A stretch of 64,000 bases of DNA from Pandoraea nosoerga (GCF_902459585.1 NZ_CABPSC010000007.1:165371-229370); one strand, 5' to 3'. Counted from the stretch's first letter, positions 27,304 through 36,334 are shown. Notes: generated from the letters alone by a model not told the origin. A program made the numbers and translations.

Positions 27304-27342
27304 AAAAAACCCGCCAGCGCGTGAGCGTCTGGCGGGTTTTTT
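27304..27342. terminator. Bidirectional Rho-independent terminator
   Basis: CCCGCCAG (27310-27317) pairs with CTGGCGGG (27329-27336); an A-run precedes and six T residues follow. It serves maeB on the plus strand and the indolepyruvate oxidoreductase gene on the minus strand. Confidence 0.92.
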
Positions 27343-27396
27343 CCATGACATGCGGCGTTCAGCGCCCGCGTTCGGTGTCCAGGGTCGCGCGCAGCG

Positions 27397-30300
27397 TCAT
27401 GCCGCGGCGCGATGCGAGCCGCCCTCGCGCCACTGCGCGAGCAGCTTCGTCCACTTGATGCGCGTGGCGGCCAGGTTCTGCTCCTTCACGTGACCGTAGC
27501 CGCGAATTTCCTGCGGCAACTCGGCCAGTTGCACGGCAAGCGACAGGTTGTGCTCGTTCAAACCCGTCACCAGTTCATTGACGAGTGCTTCGTACTCGCC
27601 GATCAGCGCACGCTCGGTACGCCGCTCGTGCGTGCGGCCGAAGATGTCGAACGCCCCGCCGCGCAAACCCTTGAGCTTCGCCAGCACGCGAAACGCCTTC
27701 ATCATCCACGGACCGTAGGCCTTCTTGACGAGATGCCCCTTGTCGTCGCGCCCGGCGAGCGAGGGCGGTGCGAGATGGAAGCGCAGCGTGAAGTCGCCTT
27801 CGAACTGCTCGCCGAGCTTCTTCATGAACGCCGGGTCCGTATACAGACGCGCGACTTCGTACTCGTCCTTGTACGCCATGAGCTTGTAGAGCGCCCGCGC
27901 GACCGCCTCGGTGAGCGGCATCTGGGCGCCTTCCTGCGTGAGCGGCGTTTCGGCGGCGCGCACGCGATCGACCGTGTGCTTGAAGCGCTCGGCGTAAGCG
28001 CGATCCTGGTACGCCACGAGCTGGTCGTAGCGGCGCTGGATCAGCGTGTCGAGCGCCCGCGGCGTGTGCAGCGTAATGAGCTTGCCACCGGTCGCGGACG
28101 TCTCGGGCGCTTCGTTTTGCGCCGCGAGCCTGCGCACGCTGGCCAGATCGTGCGCGGCCCGACGGCCCCACTCGAACGCCTGCTTGTTCTTCTCGATCGA
28201 CACGCCGTTCAGTTCGATCGCACGCGTGAGCGCGGCGTGCGAGAGCGGCACCCAGCCCTTCTGCCAGGCGTAGCCGAGCACGAACGGGTTGGTATAGATG
28301 GTGTCGCCGAGCAGGCGCAGCGCGAGGTGATTCGCATCGACGAAGTCGACGTTCTCGCCGGCTGCCGCGCGGATGTCGTTCTCCGTGCTCGAACCGGGGA
28401 AACGCCAGTTCGGGTTGCGGATGAACTCCGCCGTCGGCGTGTGGGCGCTGTTGACCACGATGTTCGTCACGCCATGCTGCACGCGCGAGAGCGTGTCGTC
28501 GCTCGCCGTGGTGATGGCATCGCAGCCGATCACCACGCGCGCGTCGCCCATGGCGATGCGCGTGGCATGAATGTCTTCGGGCTGCAGCGCAATCTGCACG
28601 TGGCTCGTGACCGCGCCGCCTTTTTGCGCGAGGCCGGTCACGTCCAGCGTCGTCACGCCCTTGTTCTCGAGGTGTGCGGCCATGCCCAGCAGCCCGCCGA
28701 TCGTCACCACGCCGGTGCCGCCCACGCCCGTGACGAGAATGCCGTAAGGACGCGTGATGGCAGGTAGTGCCGGCTCCGGCAGCGGCGGCAGATCGCTGCT
28801 GTCGACCTGCGCGGTCTTCGGCTTGCGCAACTGACCGCCTTCGACCGTCACGAAGCTCGGGCAGAAGCCGTTCAGGCACGAGAAGTCCTTGTTGCACGTC
28901 GATTGGTTGATCTGGCGTTTCGTGCCGAACTCCGTCTCGAGCGGCTCGACCGACAGGCAGTTCGACTTTACCGAGCAGTCGCCGCAGCCTTCGCAGACGG
29001 CCTCGTTGATGACGACGCGCCTGGCCGGATCGGGATAGGCGCCGCGCTTGCGGCGGCGGCGCTTTTCGGTGGCGCACGTCTGGTCGTAGACCAGGATCGT
29101 GGTGCCCTTGACCAGCCGGAGCTCGCGCTGCACGCGATCGAGTTCGTTGCGGTGATAGACAGGCACGTCGCCCACGAGCTTCACGCCTTCGTACTTCTGC
29201 GGCTCGTCGGTCACGATGACGATCTTCGCCGCCCCTTCGGCCGCAACCTGCGCCACGATCTGCGGCACGGTGAGCGTGCCGTCGACGGGCTGGCCGCCGG
29301 TCATGGCGACCGCGTCGTTGTACAGAATCTTGTAGGTGATGTTGACGTTGGCCGAGATCGCCGCACGGATGGCGAGCAGGCCCGAGTGGAAATACGTGCC
29401 GTCGCCGAGATTCGCGAAGATGTGCTCGTCGGCGGAGAACGGCGCCTGGCCGATCCAGGGCACGCCTTCACCGCCCATTTGCGAGAAGGTGTCGGTGCGG
29501 CGATCCATCCACACCGTCATGTAGTGACAGCCAATGCCGGCGATCGCGCGCGAGCCTTCGGGTACGTTGGTCGACGTGTTGTGCGGGCAGCCCGAACAGA
29601 ACCACGGCTTGCGCTCGGCGGCCACGCGCGGTTTGGCGAGCGCCTGTTCCTTGGCGTCGATCACGCGCAGGCGCGCGGCGATGCGCTCGCGCACGTCGCT
29701 CGGCAATTCGAACTTTTCCAGGCGCGTGGCGATGGCCTTGGCGATCAGCGCCGGCGAGAGCTCGTAGTGCGCGGGCAGCAGCCAGTTGGCCATGGGCACC
29801 GACCATTCGCCGCCGGCGCCGTCCTTTTCGTCGAACTTGCCGTACACGCGCGGGCGCACGTCCTCGCGCCAGTTGTAGAGCTCTTCCTTGATCGCGTATT
29901 CGAGAATCTGGCGCTTTTCCTCGACCACCAGAATTTCCTGAAGACCCTGTGCGAACGCGCGCGCACCCTGCGCTTCGAGCGGCCAGACGCAGCCCACCTT
30001 GTACAGACGGATGCCGATGCGCTGGCAGGTGGCTTCGTCGAGCCCGAGGTCGGCGAGCGCCTGACACACGTCGAGGTAGGCCTTGCCGCCAGTCATGATG
30101 CCGAAGCGCGCGTGGGGCGAGTCGATCATCACGCGATCGAGCTTGTTGGCGCGCACGTAGGCGAGGCCGGCGTACCACTTGTAGTCGAGCAGACGCGCTT
30201 CCTGCACCAGCGGCGGGTCGGGCCAGCGGATGTTGAGGCCGTCGGGAGGCATGACGAAGTCGTCCGGCAAGCGGATGTCGACGTTGTGCGGATCGATCAT

Positions 30301-30963
30301 TACCGAGGCCGACGATTCGACCACGTCCGTCACGCACTTCATCGCGACCCACAGACCGGAATAGCGGCTCATCGCCCAGCCGTGCAGGCCGTAGTCGAGA
30401 TACTCCTGCACGTTCGACGGATACAGCACCGGAATGCCGGCCGCCTTGAAGACGTGTTCCGACTGGTGCGCGAGCGTGGAGGACTTGGCGGCGTGGTCGT
30501 CGCCGGCGAGCACGAGCACACCGCCGTGCTTCGACGAGCCGGCCGAGTTGGCGTGCTTGAGCACGTCCATCGAGCGGTCGACGCCCGGGCCCTTGCCGTA
30601 CCACATGGCGAACACGCCGTCGAACTTGGCGGGATACAGGTTGACTTGCTGCGAGCCCCACACGGCGGTGGCGGCGAGGTCTTCGTTCAGGCCCGGCTGG
30701 AAGACGATGTTATGGCCGGCGAGGTGCTGCTTGGCCTTCCACAGCGAGAGATCCAGGCCGCCCAGCGGCGAGCCGCGATAGCCCGAAATGAAACCCGCGG
30801 TGTTCAGTCCGGCGGCGGCGTCGCGCGCCTGCTGCAGCATCGGTAGTCGAACCAGTGCCTGAATGCCGCTCATGTAAGCGCGGCCGCGCTCGAGCGTGTA
30901 CTTGTCGTCGAGCGTGACCGACTCCAGCGCGGCCAGCAAGCTCGGATTGACGGGGGCGTTCAT
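27397..30963 (-). CDS. Single-chain indolepyruvate ferredoxin oxidoreductase family protein
   Basis: An 1188-residue cytosolic enzyme combining the alpha and gamma parts of 2-oxoacid:ferredoxin oxidoreductases. Residues 20-420 form the thiamine-dependent pyrimidine domain ('GFISGYRGSPLGGLDLSLW'), then 'KPWFCSGCPHNTSTNVPEGS' with a CxxC pair and the TPP-binding part ('FANLGDGTYFHSGLLAIRAA'). The cysteines of 'CEGCGDCSVKSNCLSVEP' and 'CNKDFSCLNGFCPSF' bind Fe-S clusters, and the gamma domain follows ('ILVTGVGGTGVVTIGGLLGM'). It should decarboxylate aryl- or branched-chain 2-oxoacids from amino acid breakdown to acyl-CoA. Such fused enzymes are common in beta-proteobacteria. A palindrome lies near the promoter. 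Confidence 0.9.
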   Translation of the reverse strand: MNAPVNPSLLAALESVTLDDKYTLERGRAYMSGIQALVRLPMLQQARDAAAGLNTAGFISGYRGSPLGGLDLSLWKAKQHLAGHNIVFQPGLNEDLAATAVWGSQQVNLYPAKFDGVFAMWYGKGPGVDRSMDVLKHANSAGSSKHGGVLVLAGDDHAAKSSTLAHQSEHVFKAAGIPVLYPSNVQEYLDYGLHGWAMSRYSGLWVAMKCVTDVVESSASVMIDPHNVDIRLPDDFVMPPDGLNIRWPDPPLVQEARLLDYKWYAGLAYVRANKLDRVMIDSPHARFGIMTGGKAYLDVCQALADLGLDEATCQRIGIRLYKVGCVWPLEAQGARAFAQGLQEILVVEEKRQILEYAIKEELYNWREDVRPRVYGKFDEKDGAGGEWSVPMANWLLPAHYELSPALIAKAIATRLEKFELPSDVRERIAARLRVIDAKEQALAKPRVAAERKPWFCSGCPHNTSTNVPEGSRAIAGIGCHYMTVWMDRRTDTFSQMGGEGVPWIGQAPFSADEHIFANLGDGTYFHSGLLAIRAAISANVNITYKILYNDAVAMTGGQPVDGTLTVPQIVAQVAAEGAAKIVIVTDEPQKYEGVKLVGDVPVYHRNELDRVQRELRLVKGTTILVYDQTCATEKRRRRKRGAYPDPARRVVINEAVCEGCGDCSVKSNCLSVEPLETEFGTKRQINQSTCNKDFSCLNGFCPSFVTVEGGQLRKPKTAQVDSSDLPPLPEPALPAITRPYGILVTGVGGTGVVTIGGLLGMAAHLENKGVTTLDVTGLAQKGGAVTSHVQIALQPEDIHATRIAMGDARVVIGCDAITTASDDTLSRVQHGVTNIVVNSAHTPTAEFIRNPNWRFPGSSTENDIRAAAGENVDFVDANHLALRLLGDTIYTNPFVLGYAWQKGWVPLSHAALTRAIELNGVSIEKNKQAFEWGRRAAHDLASVRRLAAQNEAPETSATGGKLITLHTPRALDTLIQRRYDQLVAYQDRAYAERFKHTVDRVRAAETPLTQEGAQMPLTEAVARALYKLMAYKDEYEVARLYTDPAFMKKLGEQFEGDFTLRFHLAPPSLAGRDDKGHLVKKAYGPWMMKAFRVLAKLKGLRGGAFDIFGRTHERRTERALIGEYEALVNELVTGLNEHNLSLAVQLAELPQEIRGYGHVKEQNLAATRIKWTKLLAQWREGGSHRAAA

Positions 30964-31571
30964 GGGGTGTGCTCCTCACTCTCACTGATTTTGGGATCGC
31001 CAAAACTTCCTGCCCTCCCGCTCTCGTGAAGCCGGACGGCGGTGGTGAATGCGGCCTTTGTCCGTCGCTCGCTCGCGTGCTCAACGATGTGACGTCACGC
31101 GAACGGCAGGGCCTTGTTTTCATGATGCTATGCCAGTCGGACTCATGGTAGCACCGGTGTCGCGGCATTGCCTGACGGCGGGGACGACGCCCCACGAGTC
31201 GCGGGTCGAGCGCAGTATAACGAGGATTCTGACGTTTACGTAAACGTAATATAGCTGGCGTAAACCCTCGTCTGGTGTTCGTGTGACTCGACCCTGCGTG
31301 CTGGGGGCAGCAGCGGGCCCTGCGGCATCACGACGCACGACGTCCTTCGGATTGCGGCCGAAAATGACGTGATTGTGTCGCCAGGATGTCGAGAATCAAG
31401 CGTTTGTCGGCGTCTTCCGACATGCGGGTAACAACGTGTAACGGTTCGGGGCGCGCGGGAACGGAGCGGGCAGAATGCCTACTAATGCGTTACCCGACAC
31501 GTTGGATACGCACATTGAGTAGTTTTAGTAATAAGCGTTTAGTCATAAGCGATACGTAAGAAGGAGTCACT
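30964..31571. other. Long intergenic region between the oxidoreductase and a small exported protein
   Basis: 608 bases without a credible gene. It contains the palindrome at 31232-31247 and, on the minus strand, a TATACT box (31214-31219) that may start the oxidoreductase transcript with a leader of about 240 bases. The part 31480-31560 is AT-rich with two ATAAGCG words (31530, 31544) and precedes the small exported gene. Confidence 0.5.
31214..31247 (-). promoter_or_regulatory. Candidate promoter and palindromic operator of the indolepyruvate oxidoreductase gene
   Basis: ACGTTTACGTAAACGT at 31232-31247 is a 16-bp perfect palindrome. On the minus strand it overlaps the place of a -35 box for the TATACT -10 box at 31214-31219 (spacing 17-18). 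The palindrome resembles, from memory, sites of the LiuR (MerR-type) regulon for branched-chain amino acid breakdown, which would suit the gene. Confidence 0.55.
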
Positions 31572-31781
31572 GTGAATCAACGAAACATCGCCAAATTCCT
31601 GCTGGTTTCCGCTTCGTTCCTGACCCTGGAAGTGAGCGTCGCACGCGCAGACGAACTGGCGCGCGACAAGACGGCCCAACCCACCCCCATCACGCAGCAG
31701 CGAACCACGCAACAGCCGCAGCGTTACGAAGGCCCGCTCGACCAGCGCACGATCGATCCGCGCGAATTTCAGCGCCGCTAA
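31572..31781 (+). CDS. Small exported protein of unknown function
   Basis: A 69-residue protein. GTG 31572 is preceded by a strong AAGGAG site. Residues 1-26 form a signal peptide ('RNIAKFLLVSASFLTLEVSV', cleavage near Ala-Arg-Ala). The mature part of about 43 residues is hydrophilic, Gln/Thr/Arg-rich ('QPTPITQQRTTQQPQRYEGP') and has no Cys. I do not recognise the family. The good start signals, signal peptide and following terminator argue that it is a true gene rather than a chance frame. Confidence 0.65.
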   Translation: MNQRNIAKFLLVSASFLTLEVSVARADELARDKTAQPTPITQQRTTQQPQRYEGPLDQRTIDPREFQRR

Positions 31782-31868
31782 GCCGCGGCCCGTCCACGCC
31801 GGCAGCGGAACGCAGGAACGCCCCGAGGCCTTTCCCGCGTCTCGCCCGCTCTCACGACCCGACATGCA

Positions 31869-31903
31869 GGGCGTCGCCTGACAAGGCTGGCGCCCTTTTC
31901 TTT
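31869..31903 (+). terminator. Probable terminator after the small exported protein
   Basis: GGGCG pairs with CGCCC and GCC with GGC around a TGACAA loop, with a small internal bulge; the stem is followed by TTTTCTTT. Confidence 0.75.
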
Positions 31904-31969
31904 GTGGGAAGGCTTCGATGTAATGTCTCGCAACTCGATTATTTTGACAAAGACTTCCTTGTAAACGAA

Positions 31970-31996
31970 CTTATGCGCAATAATGTTGCGCATAAG
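31970..31996. promoter_or_regulatory. Palindromic operator upstream of the Lrp/AsnC-type gene
   Basis: CTTATGCGCAA at 31970-31980 is inverted exactly at 31986-31996 (TTGCGCATAAG) with a TAATG spacer. It lies 20 bases before the start codon of the regulator, so binding there would block its own transcription or translation start region. Lrp/AsnC proteins typically bind such 15-30 bp imperfect or perfect palindromes near their own genes. Confidence 0.75.
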
Positions 31997-32016
31997 CGTC
32001 AATATCAGGGGGGAAT

Positions 32017-32505
32017 ATGTCAAAACTGGAGTTGGACAAGATCGACCGGCGCATCCTCGCCTTGCTGCAGCGTAACGGCCGGCTGTCGAATCTCGAAATC
32101 GCCGAACAGGTGCGCCTGTCGCCCAGTCCCTGCCTGCGGCGCATCCGGCGTCTGGAAGAGGCCGGCGTGATCCGCGGCTACGTTGCATTGCTCGAACCCA
32201 CGCGCCTCGGCCTGGGCCTGCTCGCCTACGTGAACGTTCGGCTCGACAAGCGTCATCCCGGCGACGGGCAGGGCGGCTCGGTCAACGAGCACTTCCGCAA
32301 CGTGGTCGACACCTGGCAGGAAGTCGTCGGCTGCTACGCGATGGCGGGCGACATGGACTACCTGCTGCGCGTGCACGTGCGCGACATGGCCCACTTCTCC
32401 AACTTCATGCAGTCGCAGTTGCTCGTCCACCCGAGCGTGGTCGACGTCAAGACCAGCTTCGTGCTCGACCAGCTCAAGGAAACGACGGCGCTGCCGCTTC
32501 CCTGA
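32017..32505 (+). CDS. Lrp/AsnC-family transcriptional regulator
   Basis: A 162-residue regulator: helix-turn-helix at residues 8-50 ('LDKIDRRILALLQRNGRLSN', 'PSPCLRRIRRLEEAGVIRGY') and RAM ligand-binding domain at 65-150 ('GCYAMAGDMDYLLRVHVRDM'). Family members sense amino acids and form octamers. A GGGGGG-containing ribosome-binding site precedes ATG 32017. The sequence around 'KRHPGDGQGGSVNEHFRNVV' is a short insertion relative to Lrp. It is flanked by a palindromic operator and a terminator, so it is monocistronic; targets beyond itself are not evident, although amino-acid catabolic genes stand 1 kb away. Confidence 0.9.
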   Translation: MSKLELDKIDRRILALLQRNGRLSNLEIAEQVRLSPSPCLRRIRRLEEAGVIRGYVALLEPTRLGLGLLAYVNVRLDKRHPGDGQGGSVNEHFRNVVDTWQEVVGCYAMAGDMDYLLRVHVRDMAHFSNFMQSQLLVHPSVVDVKTSFVLDQLKETTALPLP

Positions 32506-32554
32506 TGCCGCGGCGTGACGGCGCGCACCTATCTCGCCCGCCATTCTGACGGGA

Positions 32555-32586
32555 CAAAAAAACCCGGCCAAGGCCGGGTTTTCTTT
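32555..32586. terminator. Bidirectional terminator between the Lrp and GNAT genes
   Basis: CCCGGCC and GGCCGGG pair around AA; A-run on the left and TTTTCTTT on the right allow use from both strands (Lrp gene on plus, acetyltransferase on minus). Confidence 0.9.
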
Positions 32587-32629
32587 GAGAGACGGGGAAG
32601 TCGCGAGGCGCGCGTGCGACTGCCCGCCT

Positions 32630-33286
32630 TCAGGCGGCGCGCTGGTTCGGCAGCAGGGCGCCGAACCAGCGCCGGGCGCTGCGAAGCTGGCGCTTGATGG
32701 CGTAGTCGAAGGCGGCGACCTGCTCCTGCATCATTTCCGAGAGCATCGACTGCGTATCGGCCGGCGGCAGGCTGAGGTAACCGTCCGCTTCGCCGTAAGC
32801 GAAATTGATCTGCATACCGGCCTTCTTCGCGATGCGCATCATGCGGGCGTTGCGCGACAGGCAGTGCATGTACAGCGTATCCACGCGCCTGTTGCGGCAG
32901 TGAATCGCGGCGCGCTCGAACAGACGCGAGCCGATGCCGCGGCCGCGGGCCGACTCCAGTACCGATACGCCGAATTCGGCGACACGGCCGTTCTTGCCCT
33001 CGGGCAACTGCGCCACGTGCGCGACGGCAACCAGCGCGAGGTTGTCGTCGTACACGCCGAAGAGGCTGTCGCGAGTGAAGTCGAGGCTGGCTACGTAGCG
33101 GGTGATCACGTCGTCGGTGACGGCCTGGCCGAAACGCAGCAGGCGATCTTCTTCGCCGAGGGCCAGGAAGTGGCGTTGCAGGCGATGGACGTCGCCGGAC
33201 GTCAGCTCGCGAATCAGCACGCTCGACCGCTCGTTGGCGGCAACCGTCGCGCGTGCGACGTCGGGCGTGGAGTTCGGGGCGTTCAT
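32630..33286 (-). CDS. GNAT-family N-acetyltransferase
   Basis: A 218-residue cytosolic protein. The acetyl-CoA loop is 'EFGVSVLESARGRGIGSRLF' (Q/RxxGxG/A form), preceded by 'YDDNLALVAVAHVAQLPEGK' and followed by 'HCLSRNARMMRIAKKAGMQI', the beta6-alpha4 segment. The N-terminal 'RELTSGDVHRLQRHFLALGE' resembles the acetyltransferase domains fused to acyl-CoA synthetases in protein acetylases (Pat), but here the domain stands alone. Substrate unknown. ATG 33286 has an AAGGAT site; an upstream in-frame start at 33337 is less likely. Confidence 0.85.
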   Translation of the reverse strand: MNAPNSTPDVARATVAANERSSVLIRELTSGDVHRLQRHFLALGEEDRLLRFGQAVTDDVITRYVASLDFTRDSLFGVYDDNLALVAVAHVAQLPEGKNGRVAEFGVSVLESARGRGIGSRLFERAAIHCRNRRVDTLYMHCLSRNARMMRIAKKAGMQINFAYGEADGYLSLPPADTQSMLSEMMQEQVAAFDYAIKRQLRSARRWFGALLPNQRAA

Positions 33287-33480
33287 GGCGTAATCCTTCG
33301 GTAACCTTTCATGCGTGCACCGGATTGTGCGACGCAAAAGAATTATACCTCATTGGGTAGGTAAAAACCCTAGGATATAGGCCCGGAACGCTGGAGGGAA
33401 ACGTCTAAGTGACTGAAGAGCGGCGTGTTTCCGAGCGATCCGGCCGCGTTGTCTTCCACGAAGAGTTGTTGCGAGGCAAC

Positions 33481-33510
33481 AAAAAAGGGCGAAGATTCGC
33501 CCTTTTCTTT
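33481..33510. terminator. Terminator after the TetR-type gene (bidirectional form)
   Basis: GGGCGA pairs with TCGCCC over a short loop, with six A residues on the left and TTTTCTTT on the right. On the minus strand it ends the paa/TetR transcript. Confidence 0.88.
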
Positions 33511-33530
33511 GTGAGTGTGTGCTTACGCAC

Positions 33531-34184
33531 TCATCGGCGTGACGGCGCCGTCTCGGCATTCGCCGCTTCGCTGCCTTCGGGCAGCGGTGCCGCCAATCCA
33601 TGTTCGAGCACGGCGATGACCTCGTTGGCGAAGTCGCGATAGCGCATGCGCCCGCCGGGCTTGAGCCAAGTGAAGGTCCAGTTGATCATGCCGAAGAGCA
33701 TCATCGTGAGAGCTGTCTGGTTGTGTTTGCCGATGCGATCCGGGAAAGCGCGGCAGAGCTGGCGGGCAAACGCCGCGACCACGTCGCGCTGGCGGTTGAG
33801 CACGATCTCGCGTTGCTCGTCGTTGAGGAACTTGACGTCGTTGAGCAGCGCGATGTGCCGCGTCTGCGACGTTTCGTACTCGTCGAGAAACGCCCGGATC
33901 AGTTCGTGAAACGTCTCGCGCTCCGACAGCCCGCGGCGTTGGCCGAGCGCCTCCACCTCGGTCACGATCAGCATCAGCCGCTTGGTGTAGCGTTCGAGCA
34001 GATCGAACAGAATGGCGTCCTTGCTGGCGTAGTAGTGATATAGCCGCGCCTTGGACGTGCCGCACGCGGCCGCAAGCTCGGACATCGAGGTGCTCGGATA
34101 GCTCGCGCGGGCGAATGCCTCGGCCGCGACATCGAGAATCTGTTCGCGCTGCGATTCGTGATCGGGCGCTTTGGTACGTGCCAT
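33531..34184 (-). CDS. paaR: TetR-family repressor, probable PaaR
   Basis: A 217-residue regulator with the TetR helix-turn-helix at residues 12-58 ('TSMSELAAACGTSKARLYHY', 'ASKDAILFDLLERY') and an all-helical ligand domain ending 'LTMMLFGMINWTFTWLKPGG', similar to TetR_C domains of acyl-CoA-responsive regulators. It is the last gene of the paaABCDE-DUF1835-tetR strand run, nine bases behind DUF1835. In Burkholderia and relatives a TetR protein (PaaR) represses paa genes until phenylacetyl-CoA is present; the palindrome before paaA is its likely target. The assignment is by position and family, not by experiment. Confidence 0.75.
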   Translation of the reverse strand: MARTKAPDHESQREQILDVAAEAFARASYPSTSMSELAAACGTSKARLYHYYASKDAILFDLLERYTKRLMLIVTEVEALGQRRGLSERETFHELIRAFLDEYETSQTRHIALLNDVKFLNDEQREIVLNRQRDVVAAFARQLCRAFPDRIGKHNQTALTMMLFGMINWTFTWLKPGGRMRYRDFANEVIAVLEHGLAAPLPEGSEAANAETAPSRR

Positions 34185-34193
34185 AAACGGGGG

Positions 34194-34982
34194 TTACTCC
34201 AGTCGTAAATCGCACGCGGCGGGCGCCGTGGTGTCGCCGCGCAATGCGAGCCGGCCCGCCGCGCCGAGTTCGCGGCAGCGCCACAGCAGAAAAGTGTCGG
34301 TTGCAAAAAAGCCTTCGATGCGCGGCATCGTCTCGCCGAGAAACGCGGCCATCGGCGTCCATGCGACGGGCGCGAGCGTGATGATCTGGTCGTCGATCTG
34401 CGCGAACGTCGCGCCTTCGAACGTGTTGTGGACCCAGCGGCGCACCTGCGCGTTCACCTGCTTGAGCGCTCGCCATTCCAACGACAGACGGCCGATGCGC
34501 AACAGCGAAATCGGCGCGATGCGGGCAAACCGTTCGGCCAGAATCTCCGGCGCGTACATGCCCACGCTCGTGCGCCGCTCGGGCCCGTACCCCGCGCCGC
34601 CCGGTGCGAGGTCGCCGCCGCGCAGCGCGATCTCGTTGAGCCTTGCCGGCGTGCCGCGCAGCGTGAATGCCACGCGACGCAGCATCAACTGGTCCGAGGC
34701 GCTGTCACCATGCCAGCACACCACGGCGTTGTCGCCTTCGGCCAGACGTTGCAGTGCCGCCAGTTCCTCGCGCAGCTCACCTGCGTAGTCGCGTCCGGCC
34801 GCGGGCGCCACGCGCTGCCAGAAAGCCGCCCGCTGCCGCTCGTTCTCGTCGATTTCGCGCACCGGACCGATGGCCAGGTCGTCGCGCAGGACGAGCACGG
34901 GGTCGGCGCGGAGCGCTTGCGCCATCGCCGCGCGCAATTGCTGCGCGGCGATATCGCCACAGACGACATGGATGGTATTCAT
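34194..34982 (-). CDS. DUF1835 domain protein linked to the paa cluster
   Basis: A 262-residue cytosolic protein. The N terminus 'MNTIHVVCGDIAAQQLRAAM' followed by 'DPVLVLRDDLAIGPVREIDE' is the DUF1835 hallmark, and the C-terminal half ('RRWVHNTFEGATFAQIDDQI') fits the DUF3658 domain usually joined to it. Function is unknown. It sits between paaE (178 bases) and the TetR gene (9 bases) on the same strand, so it is probably co-expressed with the regulator. An association with phenylacetate metabolism is inference from position only. Start at ATG 34982. Confidence 0.75.
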   Translation of the reverse strand: MNTIHVVCGDIAAQQLRAAMAQALRADPVLVLRDDLAIGPVREIDENERQRAAFWQRVAPAAGRDYAGELREELAALQRLAEGDNAVVCWHGDSASDQLMLRRVAFTLRGTPARLNEIALRGGDLAPGGAGYGPERRTSVGMYAPEILAERFARIAPISLLRIGRLSLEWRALKQVNAQVRRWVHNTFEGATFAQIDDQIITLAPVAWTPMAAFLGETMPRIEGFFATDTFLLWRCRELGAAGRLALRGDTTAPAACDLRLE

Positions 34983-35160
34983 GCCCGGTAGTTTACGGTA
35001 TTCCCGCAACCTCGGGTTGACGCTCCCGCAATGACCGAAATAATCGGCGCATTGGCCGGATTTCGCGTTCGATGCCACCGCGTTGGCGTAACGTTCGCAC
35101 CGCATGGCAGACGCCCGGTCAATGTCGGGACGCCCGCCCGGCGCTGCGCCGGCCGGCCGC

Positions 35161-36249
35161 TTAACGCTCGTCGTAGCTCACGACGACGCGCTCGGTGAGC
35201 GGGCGCGCCTGGCACGTCAGCACGAAGCCTTGCTCGACTTCGTGGTCCTCGAGCGTGTAGTTCTTGTCCATGGCGACTTCGCCCTCGAGCACCTTGGCGC
35301 GGCACGTGCAGCATACGCCGCCCTTACAGGCGTATGGCAGCGACAGGCCGGCCGCGAGGCCCGTGTCGAGAATGCTCTGGCCTTCGTATGGCTGACGCAG
35401 GCGGCGCTCCTTGCCGTCCATCACCACGACCAGTTCGGCCATCGGCGTGTCGTCGGTGATGACGACCGGCTTCACGCCGGCTTGCGGCGAGGGCACACCG
35501 AAACGCTCGACGTGGATCCTTTCCCTGGCGACGCCGGCCGCCGCCAGCGCGGCCTCGGCGGCGTCCATCATCGGGCCGGGACCGCAGATGAAGGCCTCGT
35601 CGATGCTCGACGGCGGGATCAGCGTATCGAGAAACGCGGCGCATTTCTCGCGATCGAGCAGGCCATTGAATAACTCGACTTCCTGGGCCTCGTCCGAGAG
35701 CACGTGATATAGACGCAGACGACCCAGATACGTGTTCTTCAGGTCCTCGAGCGCTTCGGCGAACATGATGGACGGCACCGAGCGGTTGCCGTAGACCAGC
35801 GTGAAGCGGCTTTGCGGTTCGGCGGCGAGCGTCGTCTTGATGAGCGCGAGCATCGGGGTAATGCCCGAACCGCCGGCGAAGCCGACGTAATGCTTGGCGT
35901 GATCGGGTGACAAACGCGTGAAGAAGCGTCCGTCGGGCGTCATCACGTCGATCTGCTGACCCGGCTTGAACCGATCGTTGGCGAAGTTCGAGAACTTGCC
36001 GCCCGGCACGCGCTTGATGCCCACGCGCAACTCGCCCGTCGCCTCGTATTCAGGGACGCCAACGCAGATCGAGTACGAGCGACGTGCTTCTTCGCCCTCG
36101 ATCTCGGTCTTTAGCGTGAGGAACTGGCCTTGCGTGAACCGATAAGCGTCGCGCAGCGCGTCCGGCACCGTGAAGGCAACGGAGATGGCGTCGGCGGTCT
36201 CGGGCCGGATTTCGCGAATGGTCAGCGAGTGGAATTGCGGGGTGGTCAT
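35161..36249 (-). CDS. paaE: Phenylacetyl-CoA 1,2-epoxidase reductase subunit PaaE
   Basis: A 362-residue cytosolic flavoprotein passing electrons from NADPH to the di-iron subunit. Residues 5-105 form the FAD domain ('RRSYSICVGVPEY'), 115-230 the NAD(P)H domain ('HYVGFAGGSGITPMLALIK', 'FICGPGPMMDAAE'), and 270-360 a plant-type 2Fe-2S domain with 'CKGGVCCTCRAKV' and the fourth Cys in 'VLTCQARPL'. ATG 36249 has an AAGGA site. All family positions are intact. Confidence 0.95.
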   Translation of the reverse strand: MTTPQFHSLTIREIRPETADAISVAFTVPDALRDAYRFTQGQFLTLKTEIEGEEARRSYSICVGVPEYEATGELRVGIKRVPGGKFSNFANDRFKPGQQIDVMTPDGRFFTRLSPDHAKHYVGFAGGSGITPMLALIKTTLAAEPQSRFTLVYGNRSVPSIMFAEALEDLKNTYLGRLRLYHVLSDEAQEVELFNGLLDREKCAAFLDTLIPPSSIDEAFICGPGPMMDAAEAALAAAGVARERIHVERFGVPSPQAGVKPVVITDDTPMAELVVVMDGKERRLRQPYEGQSILDTGLAAGLSLPYACKGGVCCTCRAKVLEGEVAMDKNYTLEDHEVEQGFVLTCQARPLTERVVVSYDER

Positions 36250-36334
36250 CGTGGGCTTCCTTGCCGCCGGTCGCGGGCGCCGGCACATGTCGGTGCCGGT
36301 CTGGCCGCGTGCGAGGCGGGATCAGTCGGATCAA

